From positions 1-29,225 of IMG/VR virus record IMGVR_UViG_3300035388_000079: 29,225 nucleotides of DNA, one strand, 5' to 3'. Under the pieces are notes generated by a model. It worked only from the letters and a program-made list of their open reading frames with translations, did not search any database and was not told the DNA's origin. A program made the position numbers and the translations under genes. Positions 1-5,584 of this stretch are shown here, one piece after another. The DNA comes from a virus. Position 1 is the stretch's first letter, and every line of letters starts with the position of its first letter.

Positions 1-312
1 TTAGTCGTCTCTTTGAGTTCTTAAAAACTTGATATATTGTTTTATCTGTTCCAACTCTTCCTCTGTGAGATCTTCGGTGGCGTGAAAGGCGAGCGTGTCT
101 GTATGGTGCCTAACGTTTGTTTCGCCAAGAAGGAAATCTACTGAAATATCGAAAAACTTGGAAAAGGCTTTTAAAATATCTGGATTAGGATAGCTAACAC
201 CATTTTCATATGAAGAAATGGCTTGTTTTGAGAGATTGAATTTCATTCCAAACTCTGCTTGTGTTAATCCAGCGCGCTTCCGTTCGTTTTTCAATCTACC
301 TTGAAAATCCAT
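1..312 (-). CDS. XRE-family phage repressor (CI/ImmR-like)
   Basis: Helix-turn-helix repressor of 103 residues that should hold the lysogenic state by binding operators between itself and the divergent Cro-like gene. The XRE domain fills residues 1-63, with the helix-turn-helix at about 17-38 (LTQAEFGMKFNLSKQAISSYENG). The tail ends in a helical segment (LTEEELEQIKQYIKFL) that is probably for dimerisation. There is no S24/LexA peptidase domain, so it is unlikely to be self-cleaved; known repressors of this short type (ICEBs1/phi105 ImmR) are inactivated by a separate ImmA metalloprotease, which would lie left of the window. The ATG at 312 is chosen because AGGTGA sits 5 bases upstream; the GTG at 321 lies inside that ribosome-binding site. 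Family assignment is firm; the ImmR parallel is inference. Confidence 0.9.
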   Translation of the reverse strand: MDFQGRLKNERKRAGLTQAEFGMKFNLSKQAISSYENGVSYPNPDILKAFSKFFDISVDFLLGETNVRHHTDTLAFHATEDLTEEELEQIKQYIKFLRTQRDD

Positions 313-335
313 AGTAATCACCTACCCTGTCTATA

Positions 336-341
336 ATTATA
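336..341 (-). promoter_or_regulatory. Leftward -10 box for the repressor
   Basis: On the minus strand this reads TATAAT, about 24 bases upstream of the repressor start. No good -35 hexamer stands at 16-18 bases, so the promoter would be weak or activator-dependent. It abuts the operator-like site at 341-359, which fits autoregulation. Confidence 0.5.
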
Positions 342-359
342 GTCAAAAATATATGGACT
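341..359. promoter_or_regulatory. Operator-like site O1 (19 bp, degenerate)
   Basis: The 19-base stretch AGTCAAAAATATATGGACT has outer arms AGTC/GACT in inverted order and shares the right half TGGACT with the better site at 419-437. It lies just upstream of the leftward -10 box, so binding here could regulate the repressor gene. The inner part is not symmetric, so the call is tentative. Confidence 0.4.
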
Positions 360-382
360 TTCATTAGTAAAATAAGAAAAAT

Positions 383-395
383 GTGGATAATCCAC
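383..395. repeat. Short palindrome in the switch region
   Basis: GTGGAT-A-ATCCAC is a perfect 6-bp inverted repeat around one base, between the two divergent promoters. It shares TGGA with the 19-bp operator-like sites but not their full pattern. It may bind the Cro-like protein or a second dimer of the repressor; function is unproven. Confidence 0.35.
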
Positions 396-413
396 TAAAA
401 ATAGAAAAAACTA

Positions 414-442
414 TTGACAGTACATCATTGATGGACTATATT
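414..442 (+). promoter_or_regulatory. Early rightward promoter (PR-like)
   Basis: TTGACA (414-419) and TATATT (437-442) are separated by exactly 17 bases, a near-consensus housekeeping sigma promoter. It points at the Cro-like gene, whose start is at 487. The 19-bp operator-like palindrome at 419-437 fills the space between the two boxes and a second copy lies at the expected transcript start, so repressor binding would block it directly. Confidence 0.8.
419..437. promoter_or_regulatory. Operator-like site O2 (19 bp)
   Basis: AGTACATCATTGATGGACT is an inverted repeat around a central T, with 8 of 9 base pairs symmetric. It fits exactly between the -35 and -10 boxes of the rightward promoter, the classic place for a repressor operator. 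Confidence 0.65.
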
Positions 443-451
443 TGTAATTGA

Positions 452-470
452 AGTACATTGTTAATGGATT
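452..470. promoter_or_regulatory. Operator-like site O3 (19 bp)
   Basis: AGTACATTGTTAATGGATT matches the site at 419-437 in most positions, in the same orientation, with centres 33 bp apart (about three helical turns), which would let two dimers bind the same face. It lies just after the expected transcription start of the early promoter. Confidence 0.55.
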
Positions 471-486
471 GGAAGGAGGTTATACC

Positions 487-717
487 TTGAATTATGGCAA
501 AGTAATTAAAGCATTATGCAAAGTGAATGGAATTACAATGTCGAAACTTGCCGAGGAGCTCGGGAAAAGCAAACAGTATATTTCTGCATTAACAAATGGG
601 ACGATTCGCTTAAGGTATGAAATGGCGGTGCAGATTGCAGAAGTATTTGATACTACACCGGATGACATATTTCTACGAAATGAGGACTCGAACTCTGAAG
701 AGGAGGACAATGGCTAA
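487..717 (+). CDS. Cro-like XRE regulator, first early gene
   Basis: XRE-type DNA-binding protein of 76 residues transcribed from the early promoter. The helix-turn-helix lies around residues 16-38 (ITMSKLAEELGKSKQYISAL), and the C-terminus is a short acidic tail (NSEEEDNG). By position opposite the repressor it is the Cro equivalent, expected to bind the same operators and favour lytic growth. The TTG at 487 is chosen because GGAAGGAGG ends 7 bases upstream; longer in-frame starts would lie at or before the predicted transcript start. Its 3' end overlaps the next gene by 8 bases, so the two are probably translationally coupled. Confidence 0.85.
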   Translation: MNYGKVIKALCKVNGITMSKLAEELGKSKQYISALTNGTIRLRYEMAVQIAEVFDTTPDDIFLRNEDSNSEEEDNG

Positions 718-865
718 TTTCAGTCGCATCGATGCAAACTACCAGGAACTTGAGAAATGCCCCCGCTGCCATTGTGAGATCCAGCAGGGTGACACCCATT
801 GCTTCCGCTGTGGATTGCTTCTTGATCCAGTGGTTATCTGGATGATTGGAAAGAGTAAAAAGTGA
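710..865 (+). CDS. Small zinc-ribbon protein A (51 aa)
   Basis: A 51-residue protein with one zinc ribbon: C17xxC20 and C31xxC34 separated by ten residues (C22 is extra), followed by LLLDPVVIWMIGK. The same ending (LDPVVxWMI) closes the protein encoded at 876-1442, so the two are related at the C-terminus. AGGAGG at 701-706 precedes the ATG at 710, overlapping the Cro-like gene. Zinc ribbons of this kind usually mediate nucleic-acid or protein contacts, but no specific function can be assigned. It is the first of four zinc-ribbon genes in a row. Confidence 0.75.
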   Translation: MANFSRIDANYQELEKCPRCHCEIQQGDTHCFRCGLLLDPVVIWMIGKSKK

Positions 866-875
866 GGTGTATTAA

Positions 876-1442
876 TTGGAGAACAATGTGGTTGAAGCAA
901 TCAATGAATTACGGTTTCATCGTGCATCGAAAATCGGAAAAATGCGTAGCATATATGATTTATCAAATAGTGAAAAACGTGAATTTAACATTCAGGAGAA
1001 GTCGAAGTATGAAGAGTTATCAGAGGATATTAAAACGATGGACCGTGAGTTGTTCGTTTTGGAAATGCTGAAAGTATTATTTGAAAAGTTTAGTTGTGGA
1101 AGTAAAGTTGATTTCGAAATGATGGACCAAGTTGATTTGGAGAAACCATATCGAGATCTAGAAGAATTGGACAGAAAGTCAAAAGGCCAGATAGAGATCA
1201 ATCTCGATAGTCAAGTAGTGCAGGAAAAACCTGATGAGTGCCCTGCCTGCCATGGATCAATTGATGATGACACTAATTATTGCACGGGATGCGGTCAACA
1301 AATTAATTATCGAGTTGTTAGATGCAAATGCGGCTATTTGAATTCTTCAATGTCCAACCACTGCAAGCGTTGCGGGGTGGTTCTGGATCCAGTGGTTGCT
1401 TGGATGATTGAAAGGAGAGAAGAAAATGAAAGCATGCGTTAA
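876..1442 (+). CDS. Helical protein with C-terminal double zinc ribbon B
   Basis: A 188-residue protein of unknown function. Residues 1-115 are charged and predicted helical with no recognised domain. The C-terminus carries two zinc ribbons: C122/C125 with C136/C139, and C150/C152 with C163/C166, ending in VVLDPVVAWMI as in the upstream 51-residue protein. The stretch from CGxQINY through GYLNxS recurs in the next gene, so neighbouring genes share a duplicated ribbon module. It starts at TTG 876, with GAGGTG 6-7 bases upstream. It overlaps the next gene by 17 bases. A role in DNA binding or in anchoring a partner is possible but only inferred. Confidence 0.75.
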   Translation: MENNVVEAINELRFHRASKIGKMRSIYDLSNSEKREFNIQEKSKYEELSEDIKTMDRELFVLEMLKVLFEKFSCGSKVDFEMMDQVDLEKPYRDLEELDRKSKGQIEINLDSQVVQEKPDECPACHGSIDDDTNYCTGCGQQINYRVVRCKCGYLNSSMSNHCKRCGVVLDPVVAWMIERREENESMR

Positions 1443-1758
1443 GTGCTGTGCAACATGCAAATGGAGAAAAAAGAAAGGCGAGTTCTATGTCTGTCATAAC
1501 CCGAAAAGCTCACTTGTGAGAGCACATGTCGAAAGATATCATTTATGTGATTATTGGGAAGATAAATACGCAGAAAGAAAATGTCCTGATTGTAAAGGAC
1601 CAGTGAAAGAAGGCCAGAATTTCTGTACAAATTGCGGCCTTCAGATTAACTATCAAGTTACTAAGTGTGAATGTGGTTATCTAAACCAGTCCACTGATCG
1701 GTATTGCCAAAAATGTGGAGCGAAGCTTATTCATCCTCTGGATGAACATATGGTTTGA
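1426..1758 (+). CDS. Cysteine-rich triple zinc-finger protein C
   Basis: A 110-residue protein with 14 cysteines in three groups: an N-terminal cluster (C4, C7, C8, C11, C23, C41), a ribbon C53/C56 with C67/C70, and a ribbon C81/C83 with C94/C97. The last two match the C-terminal half of protein B (CGLQINYQVxxCxCGYLNQS), indicating module duplication or shuffling. GAAAGGAG precedes the ATG at 1426; an in-frame TTG at 1408 lies before that site and is less likely. The 3' end overlaps, tail to tail, the leftward gene 1727-1957. No function is known; all cysteines have nearby partners, so metal binding is well supported. Confidence 0.75.
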   Translation: MKACVKCCATCKWRKKKGEFYVCHNPKSSLVRAHVERYHLCDYWEDKYAERKCPDCKGPVKEGQNFCTNCGLQINYQVTKCECGYLNQSTDRYCQKCGAKLIHPLDEHMV

Positions 1759-1957
1759 TCAGTCCTTCTTCAAAATAGACCGTTGGAGAGCCGCAAACAC
1801 TGCAGAAGCATTCATCTTCTTCAAGTGGATTATCTCCTCCGTTATGAGTTTGGCAGCTTTCATTAGTGCAGAAATTTGAATCTAATTCATGACCACAATT
1901 ACTGCAGTGATCGTAGTTGTCCGGATTTTCGTGTCGGCACTTGATACATGTACTCAT
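1727..1957 (-). CDS. Double zinc-ribbon protein D, opposite strand
   Basis: A 76-residue zinc-ribbon protein read leftward inside an otherwise rightward early region. Ribbon one uses C4/C7 and C18/C21; ribbon two has C30, C35, C50, C52 and C55, followed by CGSPTVYFEEGLIKP, an ending I recognise from small zinc-ribbon proteins in other Firmicutes accessory regions. The start at 1957 is supported by AAAGGTGGTGAT just upstream on the minus strand. It converges on protein C and overlaps its end by 32 bases; the overlap holds the short palindrome CATCC-TCT-GGATG. Its direction implies its own promoter (not clearly visible) and expression independent of the lytic operon, possibly in the lysogen. 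Function unknown. Confidence 0.75.
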   Translation of the reverse strand: MSTCIKCRHENPDNYDHCSNCGHELDSNFCTNESCQTHNGGDNPLEEDECFCSVCGSPTVYFEEGLIKPYVHPEDE

Positions 1958-2081
1958 TTAATCACCACCTTTCATAGAAATTAGTGTTGGGCCACTACTT
2001 CTACGATAACCTTCTTGGTGATGAAATTCAAGATAATGGAAAGAACGGCCACTAGGAATGACCGTAAATGAGAGGTGAGAA

Positions 2082-2270
2082 ATGTTATTGTACAAGATTG
2101 ATCAGAGGGCGAATCTAATCACAGAAGAGATGAGACGTATAGCTAGAGAAATTTCAAGAGATATTGCGGAGATGGTTAACCAAGGGCACGATCTTGATGA
2201 ATTAATCCTTGAGGGGAGATTGCATCTTCGGCGGTCCCTGGATGAGCTTTGTGAAGCCCTTCTAGTTTAA
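2082..2270 (+). CDS. Small helical early protein (62 aa)
   Basis: A 62-residue protein, almost entirely predicted helical and rich in charged residues (ITEEMRRIAREISRDIAEMV), with no recognised domain. AGAGGTGAG lies just upstream of the ATG. It follows the leftward zinc-ribbon gene after a 124-base gap, so a rightward promoter may restart here, although none is convincing. It could be a small regulator or antirepressor-like adaptor, but nothing in the sequence decides this. Confidence 0.6.
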   Translation: MLLYKIDQRANLITEEMRRIAREISRDIAEMVNQGHDLDELILEGRLHLRRSLDELCEALLV

Positions 2271-2341
2271 GTGTACAGGATAATGAACTGATATTTCGCC
2301 GGATTGTTACCGGTTGAATAAATACTATTTGAGGTGATTAT

Positions 2342-2866
2342 ATGTCGTTTTCAAATGAACTAATGATTCAAAGAAAAAGAAGTGGTATGAGTCAAAATGC
2401 TTTGGCCATGGCTATTGGGGTTACACAGTCGACAATTTCTGATTATGAATCAGGCCGTGATGTTCCCCAGAATAATGCATACAGGATGACCCGGATATTG
2501 AAGAGTGATCGGCTTCTTGCTGTGCATTGCTTCGAATATAAAACAGGATTTTTCAATGTACCGGTGTTGAATCGAGTCGATGACCACAATGTAGTTGGCA
2601 TGGGAATTTTGATCGAGGAAGCTGCAGAACTGATTTCAAATATTGAACGGTTACGGAAGCTGGTAGTGAACAAAAGGGATCGACGAGAGTTCAATAAGAA
2701 TGAATGGGAAAGGGTCCAGCAACATGAAGAGCAGATTTTGGATATTATGCCGGCAATCCAGATGCACTTGATTGAAATGTCTGAGGTTTTTGGGTTAGAT
2801 CTGCATGATCTGGAGTATCGGCTAGAGCAGAAAATGAGTCGAAAAGGCTATTACAAAAAATCATGA
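2342..2866 (+). CDS. XRE-family regulator with helical C-terminal domain
   Basis: A 174-residue protein with an N-terminal XRE helix-turn-helix at about residues 16-39 (MSQNALAMAIGVTQSTISDY), then a linker and a C-terminal helical region (about 80-165) of unknown function. It is a third XRE protein in the window, away from the switch, so it probably regulates other early genes or the host, or serves replication rather than immunity. GAGGTGAT precedes the ATG by 4 bases. The length is typical of phage two-domain XRE regulators. The regulatory role is known for the family; the target is not visible. Confidence 0.8.
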   Translation: MSFSNELMIQRKRSGMSQNALAMAIGVTQSTISDYESGRDVPQNNAYRMTRILKSDRLLAVHCFEYKTGFFNVPVLNRVDDHNVVGMGILIEEAAELISNIERLRKLVVNKRDRREFNKNEWERVQQHEEQILDIMPAIQMHLIEMSEVFGLDLHDLEYRLEQKMSRKGYYKKS

Positions 2867-2881
2867 TAGGAGGAAAAATGA

Positions 2882-3130
2882 ATGAATAATCAAGCACCGC
2901 GTTTGATCACTATTAAAAATGCTGCGGAAATTATGGGCAAGTCTGAAATGTTTGTCCGGATTGGATTGCGACGGGGACTACTGCCGTTTGGGGTGGCTTG
3001 GAAGATGCCAGGCTCATCAAGTTACAGCTATTATATTTACCCGAATAAATTTCAAGAGTTTGTAGGTGGTCTTGAAGGGGATGTCGGAGAGGGTGCTGCG
3101 GATATTATCTTTGAGAGCGATCCGGCATGA
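2882..3130 (+). CDS. Winged-helix/excisionase-like DNA-binding protein
   Basis: An 82-residue protein with the pattern of a MerR/excisionase-type winged helix (ITIKNAAEIMGKSEMFVRIG then LLPFGVAWK and a YYIYPNKF wing). Similar small proteins are common in early regions of Firmicutes phages and bind DNA as regulators or recombination directionality factors. AGGAGG stands 7 bases upstream; a nearer ATG at 2878 is in another frame and stops at once. It overlaps the following gene by four bases (ATGA). Whether it acts as an excisionase is uncertain because no integrase is in the window. Confidence 0.7.
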   Translation: MNNQAPRLITIKNAAEIMGKSEMFVRIGLRRGLLPFGVAWKMPGSSSYSYYIYPNKFQEFVGGLEGDVGEGAADIIFESDPA

Positions 3131-3369
3131 ATCGACCACTTAGTGGGCCTGAAGTACACTTTCAATTCGGATCCTATTTTTCATCAGTTGCATGCGAGCT
3201 GATCTCTTGGAGTTTGAATTTGAGGCATGCTGCCGAACGTATTGAGAAGCGTTACAGAACAGCATATGGGATTTCATTGGAGTACATGACAAAGAGGAAG
3301 TATGGAGAAAAAGGTTGCAGGCAAATTGGTAAGCCACCGTGGTTTTTGAATTTACCAGAGAGACCTTAG
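3127..3369 (+). CDS. Hypothetical early protein (80 aa)
   Basis: An 80-residue protein with no recognised domain, basic in its second half. Its ATG overlaps the stop of the preceding gene (ATGA), so translation is probably coupled to it. No strong ribosome-binding site of its own was seen. It is followed by a 25-base gap to the SANT-like gene. A reading frame on the other strand exists here but lacks a ribosome-binding site and breaks the operon direction. Confidence 0.6.
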   Translation: MNRPLSGPEVHFQFGSYFSSVACELISWSLNLRHAAERIEKRYRTAYGISLEYMTKRKYGEKGCRQIGKPPWFLNLPERP

Positions 3370-3394
3370 TTGAATTAATAGTGAGGTGAAATTG

Positions 3395-3619
3395 ATGAAC
3401 AAGTATAGAATCCCATACGATCCAGAATTACATGATATGCATCAGAAGGCTTGGAGTGAGGAAGATCTAATGTATCTTTGTTCAATGTATGAAAACACAA
3501 AGGGAGCTGATTTAGCATTATCTCTGGGCAGAACGCACGCCACAGTAATGTCAAAAGCGTATTACTTGAGAAAAGCAGGATTGTTTGAGAATTATAAACA
3601 AAGAGGGAAAGCGATGTAA
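3395..3619 (+). CDS. SANT/Myb-like DNA-binding protein
   Basis: A 74-residue protein whose core runs AWSEEDLMYLCSMYENTK then a turn and LALSLGRTHATVMSKAYYLR. This is the tryptophan-plus-acidic start and recognition-helix pattern (GRTxxxVxxKAxxLRxxG) of SANT/Myb-like or GcrA-like helix-turn-helix domains found in phage early genes. It probably binds DNA as a transcription regulator. The ATG at 3395 follows GAGGTGA by 5 bases; the GTG at 3386 lies inside that site. It ends 13 bases before the next start. Confidence 0.75.
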   Translation: MNKYRIPYDPELHDMHQKAWSEEDLMYLCSMYENTKGADLALSLGRTHATVMSKAYYLRKAGLFENYKQRGKAM

Positions 3620-3632
3620 AAGGAGGTTCATG

Positions 3633-3992
3633 ATGAACGACAATCTGAAAGAAAGAAAAAGAGTATCTTGGACGAAAGCCAGAAGACCAACTGCGACCAA
3701 ATCATTGGTAATTCCATGCTTAGTGATCCTGATCGTCATGCTGACTATTATTGGAGCAATGCAACATAAGGTGATTAGTGAGTACCAGGAGGCAGTAGTT
3801 TTGCTTGATGAGAGCAGTGAGTACCAGATGGTCCTTATTGACGATTTAAGAGCAGAGAATGAATCACTGAGAGATAATGTAAGCTTCTCGGAGCAAACGC
3901 TTAATGTGGTCGATTTGGACTATATTCAGGAGATTCCCGAAGGTGTAGACTTGCGGATCCGGTTAGTGCTTCAGGCATTAGGAGGAGAATAA
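3633..3992 (+). CDS. Single-pass membrane protein with coiled coil
   Basis: A 119-residue protein with a basic N-terminus, one hydrophobic helix at about residues 25-44 (SLVIPCLVILIVMLTIIGAM) and a helical, probably coiled-coil C-terminal part outside the membrane (VVLLDESSEYQMVLIDDLRA). The topology (short cytoplasmic start, external coiled coil) resembles FtsL/DivIC-type division proteins, but there is no specific match, so a division- or envelope-related role is speculation. AGGAGG at 3621 is best spaced for the ATG at 3633, although ATG 3630 is directly adjacent. Its stop overlaps the next start (TAATG). Confidence 0.7.
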   Translation: MNDNLKERKRVSWTKARRPTATKSLVIPCLVILIVMLTIIGAMQHKVISEYQEAVVLLDESSEYQMVLIDDLRAENESLRDNVSFSEQTLNVVDLDYIQEIPEGVDLRIRLVLQALGGE

Positions 3993-4234
3993 TGAAGAAC
4001 ACATTAACAGATTTGAACAATTATTTATTTGAGACATTGGAACGGTTGATGGATGACGAGTTGTCTGACAAGGAAATGGGAAAGGAAATTACTAGAAGCC
4101 AGGCAGTATCAGCAGTGGCTACCAATGTCGTTAAGAACGGGGAGCTGGCTTTGAAAACGATGCAGCATCTTCATAAACACGGTTTCGATTCAGCAGATGA
4201 GTCTTTGCCACCGATGCTGGAGGCGAAGGTATGA
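3992..4234 (+). CDS. Conserved phage hypothetical protein (80 aa)
   Basis: An 80-residue helical protein with the segment NNYLFETLERLMDDEL...RSQAVSAVATNVVKNGEL, which I recognise as recurring in small early proteins of many phages and prophages; its function is unknown. It is coupled to both neighbours: the ATG shares a base with the preceding stop and its own stop overlaps the HNH start (ATGA). GGAGGAGA lies just upstream. Confidence 0.75.
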   Translation: MKNTLTDLNNYLFETLERLMDDELSDKEMGKEITRSQAVSAVATNVVKNGELALKTMQHLHKHGFDSADESLPPMLEAKV

Positions 4235-5040
4235 AAAAATACCCGAAAGAAGTTAAAACGTTTATTGAACAGCATGTGAAGGGAACCACGACAAGTGACT
4301 TGGTTGAGCTTGTGAACGCGGAATTTGGTCCGATATTCACTAATGAAAAGATGAAGGCATTCAAGCACAATCATAAATTAAAAAGTGGAACTCCATCGCA
4401 TCCGAAAGCAGGGAGCCCGACGAAGCTTTATTCAAAAAATGTGAGAGCATATATTACCAAGAATCATGATGGAATTTCAATTATGGATATGACCGATTTA
4501 TTGAACGAGACTTTTGGAAAGCAATACACCTATAAGCAAATAGGAGCTTTTTATAAGAATAACAAAATTAGGTGTGGTGTAGATTGCAAGTTTCAAAAGG
4601 GTGGTGTGCCGCAAAATAAAGGCAGAAAGGGCTATCATGCTCTAGGGAGTGAGAAAGGTTGGTTCAGGAAAGGTAATAGGCCTATTAATCATAAACCTGT
4701 TGGCACTGAGGTTATACAAGGCTATGGATATACATGGGTTAAGGTTGATGAACCCAATGTGTGGATGCAGAAGCATAGATTGATTTGGGAAGAAGAAAAC
4801 GGAAAAGTTCCTGAGGGTTCAATTGTAACGTTTCTTGATGGAAACAAGCAGAATATTACTTTAGAAAATCTCGCACTTATTACAAAGGCTGAATCACTGG
4901 AGCTGACGAGATCGGATCTTAGAAGTGAAAATGCAGAATTCACTGAAACTGGAATATTGATAGTAAAAGTGAAGAGAGCCCGGGTTATGAACCAAAAGAA
5001 AAAAGACCCGCACAGCAATGCGGATCCAACGAGTATCTGA
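4231..5040 (+). CDS. HNH endonuclease with duplicated N-terminal module
   Basis: A 269-residue HNH-type nuclease. The HNH core is at about residues 178-220 (QKHRLIWEEENGKVPEGS, then FLDGNKQN and LENLALIT), with H182, D203 and N213 as likely active-site or structural residues. The usual second histidine of the HH motif is replaced by TF, as in the common FLDG(N/D)K subfamily. Residues 8-53 and 71-116 look like two copies of one helical module (FIEQHxxGTTTSDLVELVN versus YITKNHDGISIMDMTDLLN), probably tandem DNA-binding domains. It may be a homing-type or DNA-processing enzyme. It overlaps the preceding gene by four bases. Confidence 0.85.
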   Translation: MKKYPKEVKTFIEQHVKGTTTSDLVELVNAEFGPIFTNEKMKAFKHNHKLKSGTPSHPKAGSPTKLYSKNVRAYITKNHDGISIMDMTDLLNETFGKQYTYKQIGAFYKNNKIRCGVDCKFQKGGVPQNKGRKGYHALGSEKGWFRKGNRPINHKPVGTEVIQGYGYTWVKVDEPNVWMQKHRLIWEEENGKVPEGSIVTFLDGNKQNITLENLALITKAESLELTRSDLRSENAEFTETGILIVKVKRARVMNQKKKDPHSNADPTSI

Positions 5041-5050
5041 CTAAAAATAT

Positions 5051-5101
5051 CTCTATTTAATTATATCAGATTCGCTTCTGTAAGTGAATAGAGAAAGCGA
5101 A
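5051..5101 (+). promoter_or_regulatory. Possible RNA pseudoknot before the 5116 gene
   Basis: CTCTATT (5051-5057) can pair with AATAGAG (5087-5093), and TTCGCTT (5071-5077), which lies in the loop of that stem, can pair with AAGCGAA (5095-5101) just beyond it. The two perfect 7-bp helices interleave as in an H-type pseudoknot. The second helix ends at the purine-rich ribosome-binding region (5102-5112) of the gene starting at 5116, so it could control translation. Chance pairing cannot be excluded without comparative data. Confidence 0.35.
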
Positions 5102-5115
5102 GGGGGAAAGGGTTA

Positions 5116-5580
5116 ATGAAGCATGTAGACATGTTGAGAGAGGACTGGGCAAAGTATTGCGGGGCCAATTACAAGAAGTATCGTGAGAAGATTGAGGCAT
5201 TGAACATGAGAATTGAAGCATTGAGGATTGAGCGTAGTGTTAGCGTTGAGAATCATGAATACAACGATGTGGAAACAAAGGACGAAGAAATTGAGATTGT
5301 CAAAACCCTATTGGAAGAGTGTTTCCCAATCAATTTTGATAAGTATGTTAAAAGAGAATTTGCCAAGGATTTTAAGACGATTGTTGGAACCGGGAAATTA
5401 ACAAAAGAAGATCGATTGTTTTTTAAGATCTACTTCTTTAGAGAGTATCTTGGATTCAGAGTAAATGATGTTATGAAAAAGTTGAAGATCAGTCCTAAAA
5501 GGTACTACGACACATACAATTTGGGGATGGGTTTATTCTTCCCAGGGGACAATAATGAAGAACTTTCAGAGGTAGGGTGA
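5116..5580 (+). CDS. Coiled-coil protein with possible helix-turn-helix
   Basis: A 154-residue protein of unknown function. Residues 20-45 are a likely coiled coil (REKIEALNMRIEALRIERSV). The C-terminal half contains LTKEDRLFFKIYFF followed by VNDVMKKLKISPKRYYDTY, which resembles a sigma-region-4/ArpU-type helix-turn-helix. It may therefore be an early regulator or a replication accessory protein. The ribosome-binding region is GGGGGAAAGGG. It ends four bases before the replication initiator gene. Confidence 0.65.
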   Translation: MKHVDMLREDWAKYCGANYKKYREKIEALNMRIEALRIERSVSVENHEYNDVETKDEEIEIVKTLLEECFPINFDKYVKREFAKDFKTIVGTGKLTKEDRLFFKIYFFREYLGFRVNDVMKKLKISPKRYYDTYNLGMGLFFPGDNNEELSEVG

Positions 5581-5584
5581 TGAC

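Noticed and set aside
313-321. GTG start for the repressor at 321
   Set aside because: It overlaps the AGGTGA ribosome-binding site that serves the ATG at 312.
2021-2071. 16-codon frame MKFKIMERTATRNDRK before the 2082 gene
   Set aside because: Too short and with a weak ribosome-binding site; a leader peptide is possible but unsupported.
4994-5033. Terminator at the end of the early HNH gene (CCGCA...TGCGG)
   Set aside because: Only a 5-bp stem without a following T-run; not enough for a terminator.
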